Below, one piece after another: positions 27,691 through 36,800 of a DNA stretch of 64,000 nt. The notes under the pieces were generated by a model, which searched no databases, was not told the origin of the DNA, and saw nothing but the letters and a program-made list of their open reading frames with translations. Position 1 is the stretch's first letter. Each line of letters begins with the position of its first letter. A program made the translations under genes and the position numbers. This stretch comes from DASWJZ01 sp963846475 (GTDB lineage: Bacteria > Pseudomonadota > Alphaproteobacteria > Rhizobiales > Afifellaceae): positions 2,666,001 through 2,730,000 of the forward strand of contig CAWJVZ010000004.1 in assembly GCA_963846475.1 (NCBI GenBank). The letters are read 5' to 3'.

Positions 27691-29016
27691 TCACCTGCCG
27701 GAATAGAGGTTCGGCAGCCATAGAGCGACCGACGGAAAGATCATCAGGATGACGATCGTCAGGATCATCATGAAGAAGAACGGGATTATTGACCGGTAGA
27801 TGTCCACCAGCGTGATCTCCGGCGGCGCCATGGCGCGCATCAGGAACAGATTATAGCCGAAGGGCGGGGTGATATAGGCGATCTGGCAGGTGATCGTGTA
27901 GAGGATGCCGAACCAGATCAGGTTGAAATCGAGCTCGCCGACCAGCGGAATGTAAAGCGGCGCCACGATGACCAGCATCGCAGTGTCGTCAAGGAACGCG
28001 CCCATGGCGATGAACGACAGCAGCATGAGGCTCAGGATCATCCATGGGCCCAGCTCCCACCGCTCGAGCAGCAGATGCTCGATCGCCCTGACCGCGCCAA
28101 GCCCGTCATACACGGAGCTGAAGCAGAGCGCCGCCAGGATGATCCAGAGAAACATGCAGCTGATCGACAGGGTGTTTTTCGTGCACTCTTCCAGCACGTT
28201 CCAGGTCAACCTTCCCTCGTAGAGCGCCACGAGCGCGGCGAGGAGCGCGCCGACCGCCGAGCTTTCGACCAGGCTGGTGATGCCTGACATGAAGAGCGCC
28301 ATCATGATCGCGAAGATGGCGAGCGGCATCAATCCTTCGCGGAGCAACGCGAAGCGCTCCCTCCAGGTGATGATGGCGCGCTCTTCATGCGAAAGCGCCG
28401 GCCCAAGCTCCGGCTGAATAAGGCACCGGACGACGATATAGATGGCGAAGATGGCGGCCATCAGCAGGCCGGGCATGATTCCGGCGAGCCACAGCTCCAG
28501 CACGGGCTGGCGCGCGATCATCGCGTAGAGCACCAGCACCACGCTCGGCGGGATCAGGATGCCGAGCGAGGAGCCGCCCTGCACCACGCCGGTTACCATC
28601 ACCTTGTCGTAGCCGCGGCGAAGCAGCTCGGGCAGCGCAATGGTCGCGCCGATTGCCATGCCGGCGACGCTGAGGCCGTTCAGCGCCGCGATCACCACCA
28701 TCAGCCCGACGGTGCCGAGCGCCAGGCCGCCGCGGATCGGGCCGAACCAGACATGAAACATACGATAGAGATTGCCGGCGATGCCGAACTCGGAGAGCAT
28801 GTAGCCCATGAAGATGAAGAACGGCACGGTGATCAGCGGGTACCAGTTCAGCACCTGAAAGCTGGCGTTGAACGGCATTTCGAAGGCGCCCTCGCCCCAC
28901 AGCCAGAGCGCTGCCGCCGAGCCGACGAATCCGATCACCCCGAAGACGCGCTGCCCGGTCATCAGCAGCGCCATCATCGTGGCGAACATGAAAATGGTGA
29001 CGAATTCGGGCGTCAT
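27691..29016 (-). CDS. TRAP transporter large permease (DctM family)
   Basis: Inner-membrane transport subunit of 441 residues with about 12 hydrophobic spans. Family motifs: VPFFIFMGYMLSEFGIAGNLY, GGSSLGILIPPSVVLVLYAMIA, MGAFLDDTAMLVIVAPLYIPL and CQIAYITPPFGYNLFLM. The ATG at 29016 overlaps the DctQ stop by four bases. Uses a sodium or proton gradient together with DctQ and the receptor encoded directly downstream on the same strand, in the order Q-M-P. Intact, unlike the second DctM in this window. Confidence 0.94.
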   Translation of the reverse strand: MTPEFVTIFMFATMMALLMTGQRVFGVIGFVGSAAALWLWGEGAFEMPFNASFQVLNWYPLITVPFFIFMGYMLSEFGIAGNLYRMFHVWFGPIRGGLALGTVGLMVVIAALNGLSVAGMAIGATIALPELLRRGYDKVMVTGVVQGGSSLGILIPPSVVLVLYAMIARQPVLELWLAGIMPGLLMAAIFAIYIVVRCLIQPELGPALSHEERAIITWRERFALLREGLMPLAIFAIMMALFMSGITSLVESSAVGALLAALVALYEGRLTWNVLEECTKNTLSISCMFLWIILAALCFSSVYDGLGAVRAIEHLLLERWELGPWMILSLMLLSFIAMGAFLDDTAMLVIVAPLYIPLVGELDFNLIWFGILYTITCQIAYITPPFGYNLFLMRAMAPPEITLVDIYRSIIPFFFMMILTIVILMIFPSVALWLPNLYSGR

Positions 29017-29525
29017 GCGATCGGCCGGCCCCGTGCCGCTGCAACATCCTTGAAGAAGGACGAGATGCACTGCAGAAGCATCAGGAAGATGCCGACCGTC
29101 ATCACCGTCTTTACCGGCCACAACAGCGGTCCCCACGCGGTATAGTTCTGCTGTTTGTAGACGACCGCGTAATTGGTGGAGGAGATGCCGCCGGCGAAGA
29201 GGACAGCCAGGTAGAAGATGACGAAGAGGATGGTGATCGCGTCGGTCACGGCGCGCTTGCGGGCGGCAAGGCGGTCGTAAAACAGGTCCATGCGCACATG
29301 TGCGCCGAGCTGCATGGCATAGGCGCCGCCCAGCAGGTAGTACGCCGAGAGCAGGAACTGCGACATCTCCAGCGCCCAATTCACCGGGACGCCGAGAGCG
29401 ACCCGCGACGCGGTGGCATAAAGCAGCACTGCCGCGAGCACGAAAATCAGGTACATGGCGGCCCGGCCGACGCGATAATTCAACCAGTCCACGGTGCGGA
29501 CGAAGGTCCTGATGGCGCTAGGCAA
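29013..29525 (-). CDS. TRAP transporter small permease (DctQ family)
   Basis: Four-span membrane protein of 170 residues: hydrophobic stretches at residues 23-45, 52-72, 92-115 and 131-155. The DctQ signature GVPVNWALEMSQFLLSAYYLLGGAYAMQLGAHVRMDLFYDRL is at the usual place. It is the first gene of the leftward operon dctQ-dctM-dctP-(glutamine-synthetase-like)-aldehyde dehydrogenase-alcohol dehydrogenase-cupin. The 817 bases upstream hold the likely promoter. Confidence 0.92.
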   Translation of the reverse strand: MPSAIRTFVRTVDWLNYRVGRAAMYLIFVLAAVLLYATASRVALGVPVNWALEMSQFLLSAYYLLGGAYAMQLGAHVRMDLFYDRLAARKRAVTDAITILFVIFYLAVLFAGGISSTNYAVVYKQQNYTAWGPLLWPVKTVMTVGIFLMLLQCISSFFKDVAAARGRPIA

Positions 29526-30342
29526 CGGCTAGCCTCATCGCAGCGCGGCAGAAACGGCGAGACCGCGGCCACCCGCTCCGATCGCCCCGCCTAGGCTCGA
29601 CGGCCGATGCGACAAGGACAGGTCATGGGACGGTAGGGCCGTCCTTGCCAATGCCGCAACCGGCGATGGCGCAAAATCAGCGCGAATTCGCGCCAGCTGC
29701 CGCAATCGAACCCCCCACATTCAGCGCGCTAGGTTCTGGAATATGGCAGGGTTGAGTTCTGCCGGGAAGCTCCAAGGCTCCGCTTCAGCGTGGCATTCGG
29801 GCGCAAGCGCCATGCATAATACAGGGGCGGCGGAACGACGTGTGACTGACCGACATGCGAGCTTTGTTGACGGTAATAAAGTGTCGCTGCAGCGGTGGGA
29901 ACGAGGATAAATTTGCGCGGGCGTTCCAGCTAAAACGCTGGCCGGATTGGGAATTCTGGCAAGGCGAAAAATAATTAATCCTCGTCCGGAAAACCTTCTT
30001 TAGAATTCCCGCATTCCCGCCCATGGAGGGCGTCCGGCCGGCGTATCCGAACGGGGCGGGGAGGCGGAAATCTCCGGATGTCCGGGCGTAACGCCCCCGG
30101 GCAGACGAGAGCGCCCAAGCCGTCCAGGCTGGCCGTGAAGTGCGCTGTCGGCCGCATCGGGTAGATGCACAAGACCCTGGGCCGGGACGGAGCAAGCGAA
30201 AAGCTTCCGCGCGGGGCGCCGGCGGCGCCTAAGATTGTCGATTGTCGCGACCAGTCGCGAACCCCAGGTGCCGAAACGGCGCCCCGCACCCTCCATCCTC
30301 CCGGGCCGGATCGGCCGCGGGACGGCGGAGCGCGTCCTTTAA
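29526..30342. other. Long intergenic region without a convincing gene
   Basis: About 817 bases between dctQ and the epimerase gene. Open frames here are short, overlap each other and show no family motif or ribosome site. The middle (about 29740-30020) is visibly more AT-rich than its surroundings. An inverted repeat GGAACG...CGTTCC lies at 29899-29927. The promoter of the dctQ operon should be at the right-to-left start (near 29530-29650). I recognise no RNA gene or terminator. Confidence 0.6.
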
Positions 30343-31254
30343 TCAAGCGAGCGCGGGCTCGGCGCGCGTCGCGGCTCTGACCAGATCTGCGATGGTTTCC
30401 TCGAACAGCGGCCAGCCGCCGAACTCGAGGCCGAGCTCCTTCAGGCCGCTGCATTGCATGACGTTGGTCGGGGCCGGCGAGATGTCGGGCAGCGGCCCGG
30501 CGATGCCGGCGCTGCGCTGCGCCAATCGGACGATGTCGCGCGTCGATACGACGATATCGCTGCAATTGAACATGCGCCCGGCGACCGCCGAGGGCGCGGT
30601 CCTCAGGAGCAGCCATGCTGCCTCCGCCACGTCGCGGCCGTGCACCTCGGTGCCGGAGCGCGCCGCGACGGCCTCGCCGCGCAGCGCCCGGCCGACGAGG
30701 TCGAACCACTTGCTTCTCTCCGCCGGCACGACCAATCCGTAGATGCCGGTCGGGCGGAGCGCCGCGATCGGCCAGCCCTCGCCGCCCCAGCACTGCACGA
30801 AGGCTTCAAGCGCCGCCTTGGCCGCCCCGTAATTGGTGTCGGGCCGGACCGGCGCATCGTCGGCGATCGGTCCGGACACGTTCGTTCCGAACACCGCCCG
30901 GCTGGAGATGACGACGCAACGATTGACGCCGGCGGCGCGTGCCGCGGCGATCAGGGCGAGGCTCGCGCCGACATTGGTGCGGAGGTAGCGCGGCAAATCC
31001 TCGCCCTCGCCGCGGCGATACCGTCCGGGAACATGGTCGAGCGCCGAATGCACCAGCATGTCGGCCCCGTCGACGAGCGCCGAATGGGCATCGGGGGAAG
31101 CCAGGTCGCCGTCGATCCATTCGACCGCGCTCGGCAGCCCGCGGATGTCCGAGCCCGGCCGCCGCCAGGCCCGCACCGACACGCCTTCCTGTATCAGCCG
31201 TTCGACGATAAAGCGGCCGAGATAGCCCGTCGCACCGGTGACGGCAGCCGTCAC
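30343..31254 (-). CDS. NAD(P)-dependent epimerase/dehydratase (extended SDR)
   Basis: Extended short-chain dehydrogenase of 303 residues. The Rossmann motif AVTGATGYLGRFIVERL is at residues 4-20, with WIDGDLASPDAH, VVISSRAVFG, the catalytic NYGAAKAALE (Tyr-x-x-x-Lys) and ALRPTGIYGL. The start is GTG 31254, overlapping the stop of the GT8 glycosyltransferase gene by four bases, so the two are coupled and may act on the same nucleotide sugar or glycan. Substrate unknown. Confidence 0.9.
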   Translation of the reverse strand: MTAAVTGATGYLGRFIVERLIQEGVSVRAWRRPGSDIRGLPSAVEWIDGDLASPDAHSALVDGADMLVHSALDHVPGRYRRGEGEDLPRYLRTNVGASLALIAAARAAGVNRCVVISSRAVFGTNVSGPIADDAPVRPDTNYGAAKAALEAFVQCWGGEGWPIAALRPTGIYGLVVPAERSKWFDLVGRALRGEAVAARSGTEVHGRDVAEAAWLLLRTAPSAVAGRMFNCSDIVVSTRDIVRLAQRSAGIAGPLPDISPAPTNVMQCSGLKELGLEFGGWPLFEETIADLVRAATRAEPALA

Positions 31255-32114
31255 GCACGCAAATCCTGAGCGATGGCCGGCAATCTTACCGGCAGATCCT
31301 CGGGAGGGGCTTTGCCTTCGAACATACGCCACCACAGATCGATCACCGGCTGGAGCAGATGCCGCTTCGGGTTCTGCTCCGACCAGGGCTTCTCGTATTG
31401 GTAATGGACGACCCGGATGCTCTTCCACACCCACAGTTCGGGAAGGTTGAAATAGACGTACTGCATCGTGTTGAAAGTGTAGGGAAGCTTGTGCCACTCC
31501 GGAAAAAATGTCTCCAGAAATGTCTGGTCGGTGCGGCGCCAGAACACGTTAGGCCGGTCGAGCCGCTCCACGAGCGCGTCATAGGTGTGGCGGCTTGGCT
31601 CGGCGACAAAAACCCCGGAATTCAGCCGGTGGAAGTCTGCGAGCTCCTCATAAAGGTTCGGCGCGCCGGAAAACTCGGGGAAGCCGAACAGCATGTCGAT
31701 CGGCTTCACTACGACCGCGTCGGCGTCGAGGAACACGATTTTCTCGTATTCCTCCAGCTTCCACAGCTCCAGCTTGCAGAAATTGTCGACCGGATCGTGG
31801 AAAGCCGGCTTGTTGCCCTTGTTAAAAGGGGCGGCGCGGTGCAGCGCGTCGCGGCTGTGCCGCTCCCGGAATGCATCCGACACCGCCGGTTGCCTGACGG
31901 GAACGATACGGCAGCCTTCCCACTCCAGTTCGTCGAGATGCTCCGCCTCGGCAGTCGCCAGCACGACGAGCGGCGCCTCGGTGGCCGTCCAGCGGAGCGA
32001 GCGCGCCAGCGCCAGCGCGCCGAGCCCATATTCCTCGTTGGTCACCAAGGTGGCATAGGCGCGGCCGGCCGATCCGCGCCCCGCGATGTTGGGTGCTCCC
32101 CTGCGTTGGTCCAA
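31251..32114 (-). CDS. Family 8 glycosyltransferase (glycogenin-like)
   Basis: Protein of 287 residues with the GT8 core: YATLVTNEEYGLGALALARSLR at the start, KLELWKLEEYEKIVFLDADAVVVKPID with the metal-binding DxD, FNSGVFVAEPS-type FHRLNSGVFVAEPSRHTY, and YNTMQYVYFNLPELW-like FNTMQYVYFNLP. The C-terminal HYQYEKPWSE is the second His region of the family. No membrane segment or signal. Coupled to the epimerase by a GTGA overlap. The acceptor is not known. Confidence 0.88.
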   Translation of the reverse strand: MDQRRGAPNIAGRGSAGRAYATLVTNEEYGLGALALARSLRWTATEAPLVVLATAEAEHLDELEWEGCRIVPVRQPAVSDAFRERHSRDALHRAAPFNKGNKPAFHDPVDNFCKLELWKLEEYEKIVFLDADAVVVKPIDMLFGFPEFSGAPNLYEELADFHRLNSGVFVAEPSRHTYDALVERLDRPNVFWRRTDQTFLETFFPEWHKLPYTFNTMQYVYFNLPELWVWKSIRVVHYQYEKPWSEQNPKRHLLQPVIDLWWRMFEGKAPPEDLPVRLPAIAQDLRA

Positions 32115-32230
32115 CCGCCGTCTCCTCGAATGCGCGAATCGGATGATCCACCGAAATGCGTTCTAATGCAGGCGGTGCCGCTGCTGCCACGGCACGGTTG
32201 TTAAGACAACTCGGCCGACGCGGATTGCGC

Positions 32231-32683
32231 TCAGCCCCGCTTCGCATCCCCGGCAAGTGCGGCGCGAGTCTCCGGCGGCAGCTTCAGCAGCGCGTCGAAT
32301 GTCGCCCTCTGCACCTCGCCCTGCAACGCTTGCGCTTCCGCGCGGAGCGCTGCCAGTCGCGCGTCTATTGCGGCGCGGTCCGGCTGCGGCTCGGCGGCCA
32401 GCCGGTTGACCTCGTCGCGCAACGCCCGGAGCCGGTTGATGCGCGCCTGGAAATCGGGCGCCAGCGGCTGCAGCTCGCTGGTGACCTGTTCGACGGCCTG
32501 GCGCGGCAGCAGCCTTGCAAGATGCCGCAACTCGAAGTTCACCGCCCGCGGTCCAGGCGGGCCCCGATGCGTGCGGAACGAATCGGTCACCAGCATGCCG
32601 ATGAGGAACCCGTTCAACACCAAGGAAACGGTCAGGGCGGCCGCCGGCCAGTTTCGCCTCGCCCATGCGGCGTAGCGCGTCAT
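32231..32683 (-). CDS. Periplasmic heavy-metal-sensor-like protein (ZraP/CpxP fold)
   Basis: Membrane-anchored protein of 150 residues with one N-terminal span (residues 13-33, AAALTVSLVLNGFLIGMLV) and a mostly helical periplasmic part of the LTxxQ/ZraP type, rich in Arg, Glu and Leu (HLARLLPRQAVEQVTSELQPL, then FQARINRLRALRDEV). Similar proteins are encoded beside ECF sigma/anti-sigma pairs and bind metals or misfolded proteins in the periplasm. The ATG overlaps the anti-sigma stop (ATGA). Confidence 0.8.
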   Translation of the reverse strand: MTRYAAWARRNWPAAALTVSLVLNGFLIGMLVTDSFRTHRGPPGPRAVNFELRHLARLLPRQAVEQVTSELQPLAPDFQARINRLRALRDEVNRLAAEPQPDRAAIDARLAALRAEAQALQGEVQRATFDALLKLPPETRAALAGDAKRG

Positions 32684-33105
32684 TGGATCTCCGTCGGCTC
32701 GAGGCCGTAAAGGACGGGATCGACGAGGGCGACATCGGCGGTCTCGCCTTCCTGGCCGGCGAGGATCAGATCCATAGCGCCGCCGAGGATGGCTGCTACC
32801 AGCATCGCCGCCGCAATTCTTCCGAACCCGATCCTGCCAAGCCGAGAGGGGGGAAGCCGCGCCAGTGCGGCCTTCCGCACGCGCCCGACCGCGCCGGAGC
32901 GGCCCATTGCATCGTCAATCTCGCCGCGCGCTGTCGCGATGCCCCGGTCGAGCTCGCGCTCCTTTTCCCAGGCCCGGCGGAATTCAGGGTCGCGCAACAA
33001 AGCTTCGCGCGGGCCGGAAACGCGCGCCGGGGGCCACTTCGAAAAATCGGCTCCGAACGCCTCGAGGTTGGCGGAAAGCTGCGAGGGGGGGTTCCTATCG
33101 CTCAT
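32680..33105 (-). CDS. Probable anti-sigma factor with one membrane span
   Basis: Protein of 141 residues with a cytoplasmic N-terminal part (residues 1-95: LSANLEAFGADFSKWPPARV, then FRRAWEKERELDRGIATARGEI) and one membrane span at about 97-115 (IAAAMLVAAILGGAMDLIL), leaving a short periplasmic tail. It overlaps the sigma gene by 11 bases and precedes the periplasmic sensor gene, which supports an anti-sigma role, although there is no strong anti-sigma signature (no HxxxCxxC zinc motif). Confidence 0.75.
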   Translation of the reverse strand: MSDRNPPSQLSANLEAFGADFSKWPPARVSGPREALLRDPEFRRAWEKERELDRGIATARGEIDDAMGRSGAVGRVRKAALARLPPSRLGRIGFGRIAAAMLVAAILGGAMDLILAGQEGETADVALVDPVLYGLEPTEIQ

Positions 33106-33667
33106 GCTCGTCTCCCGCGGCCGTAAGCCAGGCGCGCATTTGCCGGCGCCCCCTGGCGAGGAGCGATTCGAACGCGCTTTCGCTCACACCGAGGATTTCG
33201 GCCGCTTGGCTCTGCGTCAAATCCTGGAAATGGAACAGGAGGACAGCCGAGCGCTGCCGGTGCGGCAGCCGTTCCAGCGCGTCGCGGACGGAGCGGATCG
33301 TCTCCTCGTGAACGAGGCTGGCTTCCGCCAGCGGACTTGCGTCGACGATCTCGTCAAGATCGCTCAGGGCGGCGAGCGGCCGTCGGCGGCGCAGCTTGTC
33401 GACCGCCCGATTGTAGCAGACGCGGTGCAGCCAGGTGCCGATTCGCGCTTCCGGCCGCCAGCTGGCCGCGTTCTGCCAAAGGCTGGTCAACGTCTCCTGG
33501 ACGACATCCTCGGCCTCCTCGAGGCTGCCGAGCACGCCTTGCGCAAAGCGGAGCAGGCGCGGGCTCTCCCGATCGATAAGGCGTGCGAACGCGCCCTCGT
33601 CGCCGGACGCGATCGCCAAAATCTCCGAAAGCTCGGCTGCGCGGGTCTCGTCGTCGGCATTCGCCAA
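33095..33667 (-). CDS. ECF-family RNA polymerase sigma factor
   Basis: Sigma-70 family protein of about 190 residues. Region 2: FARLIDRESPRLLRFAQGVLGSLEEAEDVVQETLTSLWQNAASW, then GTWLHRVCYNRAVDKLRRRR. Region 4: LERLPHRQRSAVLLFHFQDLTQSQAAEILGVSESAFESLLARGRRQ. The start is uncertain: TTG 33667 has a good AGGA ribosome site 6 bases upstream and gives a normal length, while ATG 33757 adds 30 residues of low quality. First gene of the sigma / anti-sigma / periplasmic sensor operon, so probably an envelope or metal stress switch. It is not EcfG-like in its setting. Confidence 0.9.
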   Translation of the reverse strand: MANADDETRAAELSEILAIASGDEGAFARLIDRESPRLLRFAQGVLGSLEEAEDVVQETLTSLWQNAASWRPEARIGTWLHRVCYNRAVDKLRRRRPLAALSDLDEIVDASPLAEASLVHEETIRSVRDALERLPHRQRSAVLLFHFQDLTQSQAAEILGVSESAFESLLARGRRQMRAWLTAAGDEHER

Positions 33668-33863
33668 GGCAGATCCTGTCGAGAGAGCGAGGAAACTATG
33701 CCGGACCGGCAGCAAAATGAACTCGCAGGTTCGGCCTTGGACCCTCTGCCGCCTCATTGTCAGGACGCCGATGCTCCGTCTAGGCAAGCCGACGCGAGCG
33801 GCAGCGATCCAGTTCGAGGTCTGCAGCGGATCTGTTGATAGGAGACGCGCAGCTGGCATCGAG

Positions 33864-36800
33864 CTATTCCGCCGCAACCGGGTAGGGACCGTCGCGCCGC
33901 GGCCCCGCCGCAATATCGGCATCGGAGATTTCCGCGAGCTCGCTCTCGAGCCGCTCCGATTCCGCCGAGCGCGTCTTGCCAAAGCGGGCGAGCAGCAGGA
34001 AGGCGACGGGGGTGACGAACAGCGTGATTATCGTCGCAAAGCCGAGGCCGCCGACGACGATCCAGCCGAGCGCCTGGCGCGCCTCGGAGCCGGCTCCGAA
34101 CGAAATGACCAGCGGCACGCCGCCGACCACCGTGGCGATCATGGTCATGACCACCGGCCTCAGCCGGATATGGCAGGCCGTCCGGATGGCGTCGTGCACG
34201 CGAAAGCCTTGCTCGCGGAGCTGATTGGCAAATTCCACGATGAGGATGCCGTTTTTCGACATGATGCCGACCAGCATGACCAGACCGATCTGGCTGTAGA
34301 TATTGATCGAGCCGCCCGAGAGGGCGATGGCGAGCACCGCCGCGCCGAGCCCGAAGGGAACCGTGAACATGATGATGACGGCGCTCAAGAAGCTCTCGAA
34401 TTGCGCCGCCAGCACCAGAAGCACGACAAGGAGAGCGAAGGCGAAGGTGATCGCCACGCCGCTCGATGTCTCGTTCAACGTCGCCGCCTCGCCCATGTAG
34501 TGGATCGCCATGGAGGCCGGCAGGAGTTTGGGGGTGAGCGCTTCCAGCTCGCTCATGGCCTGGCGGAGATCGACGCCGGGCGAGAGCGTCGCCGTCAGCG
34601 GCACGGCGCGGCGCTGCCCCTCGCGCGGCAGGTCCGGCGCCACCGCCCGCTCCGTAATGGTCACGAAGGAGGAAAGCGGCACCATGCGGCCTTCCGCCGT
34701 GCGAACGAAGGTGTTTTCCAGGTCGCTGGGGTCGTCGATCATGCCCTCGGGCGCTTGCGCGCGCACCGGGATCGCCGTCCCCTCGACGTAGTACTCGCCC
34801 ATTTCGCGGCCGTCGAGGAGCGTTGCGATGGTCGCCCCGAGCGTGTCGACCGAGACGCCGAGGTCAGCTGCCCGCTCGCGGTCGATCTCGATCGCCAGCT
34901 CCGGCTGGGTGGTGTCGTAATTGAGCCTGACCGTGTCGAAGGCGGGCACGTCTTCCATGGCGGTGCGCAGCTCTTCGGCCTTGTCGGCAAGCGCATCGTA
35001 GTCGGTGCCGGTGATGGCGAATTGCAGCCCCTGGCCGCCGCCGCGGATGCCGAGGCTGTTGGCCGAGCGCGCAAAAATCTGCACGCCGGGGATTTTCTGA
35101 AGTTTTGGATTGAGCTCCTGGACGATCTCCTGCTGCGTGCGCTCGCGCTCCTCCCAGGGCGCCAAGGTGAGCATGATGAAACCGGAATTGGCGCTCTGCA
35201 TGCCGGCGAGCAGGAAGACGTTGCGGACCTCGCCGCTGTCGATCAGCGGCTGCACCGTCGCTTCCACCTGCCGGAGCTGTGCGTCCATGTATTCGACGCT
35301 GACGCCCTGCGGTCCGCTCACCGAGATCGGGACGATGCCGCGGTCCTCGTTAGGCGTCAGCTGCTCGGGAAGCGTGGTGTAGACGAAAGCGGCCAGGGCG
35401 GCGAACAGGAAGGCAATGCCGAGGACGATCGCCGGCGCGGCTAGCGCCGCATCGAGCAGCCGGTGGTAGAGCCGTTCGCCGCGCGAGCCGATCGCCTCGA
35501 TGGCCCGCAGGAACGGATTGCGCGTCTCGCCCGCCTCGCCGGGATGCTCCTTCAACATGCGCGAGGCGAGCATCGGCGTCAGCGTGAGGGCAACCAGCAT
35601 CGACAGCCCGACCGCGAAGGCCATGACGAAGCCGAATTCGGAGAAGAGCCGGCCGGCCGTGCCGGGGAAGAACGAGATGGGGATGAACACGGCGGCGAGC
35701 GTCGCGGTCGTGGAGATCACGGCGAAGAAGACCTGCCTTGCGCCGAGCACGGCGGCGGCGCGCGGCCCCATGCCCTGGGCGCGATGCCGTTCGATGTTCT
35801 CCAGAACCACAATGGCATCGTCGACGACCAGCCCGGTGGCGAGCACGATGGCAAGCAGCGTCAGGATGTTGAGCGAAAAGCCGGCCATGTAGATCGCCGC
35901 CAGCGTGCCTATCAGCGCGATCGGCACGGTGACGGCGGGGATCAGGGTAGCGCGGAAGGAGCGCAGGAACAGGAAGATCACCCCCACGACGATCAGCGTG
36001 GCCTCGACCAACGTGTGGAGCACCTTCTCCAGCGCGCCGCCGATGAAGGTCGCCTCGTTGGATGTCACCCGGATCGATACGCCTTCGGGAAGCGCGTCGT
36101 TCAGTTCCGCGACCGCGGCCCGGACGCCATCGGAGATGTCGAGCGTGTTCGACTGCGCCTGGCGAACGATGCCGAGCCCGATACCCGTCTCGCCGTTGAT
36201 GCGGATCGAGCTCGTCGTCTCGGCCGGGCCGAAGATCACGTCGGCGACGTCGCCGACGCGGGTGGCGCGATTGAGCCGGATCGCCTCGACCTCCTCGCCC
36301 GAGGTGACGCTCGCGTCGGCACGCACCAGTAGCGACTGGTTGTTGCCGGAGAGCCGGCCGGCCGGCGCGTCGAGCGCCACCGTCTCGAGCGCCGCCTGCA
36401 GATCCGACACGGTGAGGCCGCGCGCCGCAAGCGCATTGGGGTCGACGAGCACGCGAACCAGCGGCTCGCGATCGCCGAAGACGGTCACGTCGGCGACGCC
36501 CGCCACGGCGGCGAGGCGGTCGACGACGCTGTCCTCCACCAATTGGGTCAGATCCTGAACCGGCATGTCGCGGGCCGTCACTGCGAGCCGGATGATCGCG
36601 TCGGAATTGTCGTCCGCCTTGACGATCAAGATGTCGTCGACGTCTTCCGGAAGCTGCCGCTCCACGTTGCCGACCGCATCGCGGAGGTCGTTGGCAGCGA
36701 CGTTCAGGTCGATGGAATCGTCGAATTCGACGACGATGCGGCTCGACCCCGAGCGGCTCGACGAGGATATCGCCTTGACGCCCGGAACGCGCGCAGCGGC

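Noticed and set aside
29897..29927. GGAAC...CGTT pair (both strands) resembling an EcfG promoter
   Set aside because: The spacing is 19 bases, outside the accepted 16-17, and no gene starts suitably downstream. Kept only as an inverted repeat within the intergenic entry.
33668..33757. N-terminal extension of the ECF sigma factor from ATG 33757
   Set aside because: The added residues do not resemble sigma region 1/2 and the TTG at 33667 has the better ribosome site; kept as an alternative in the entry.
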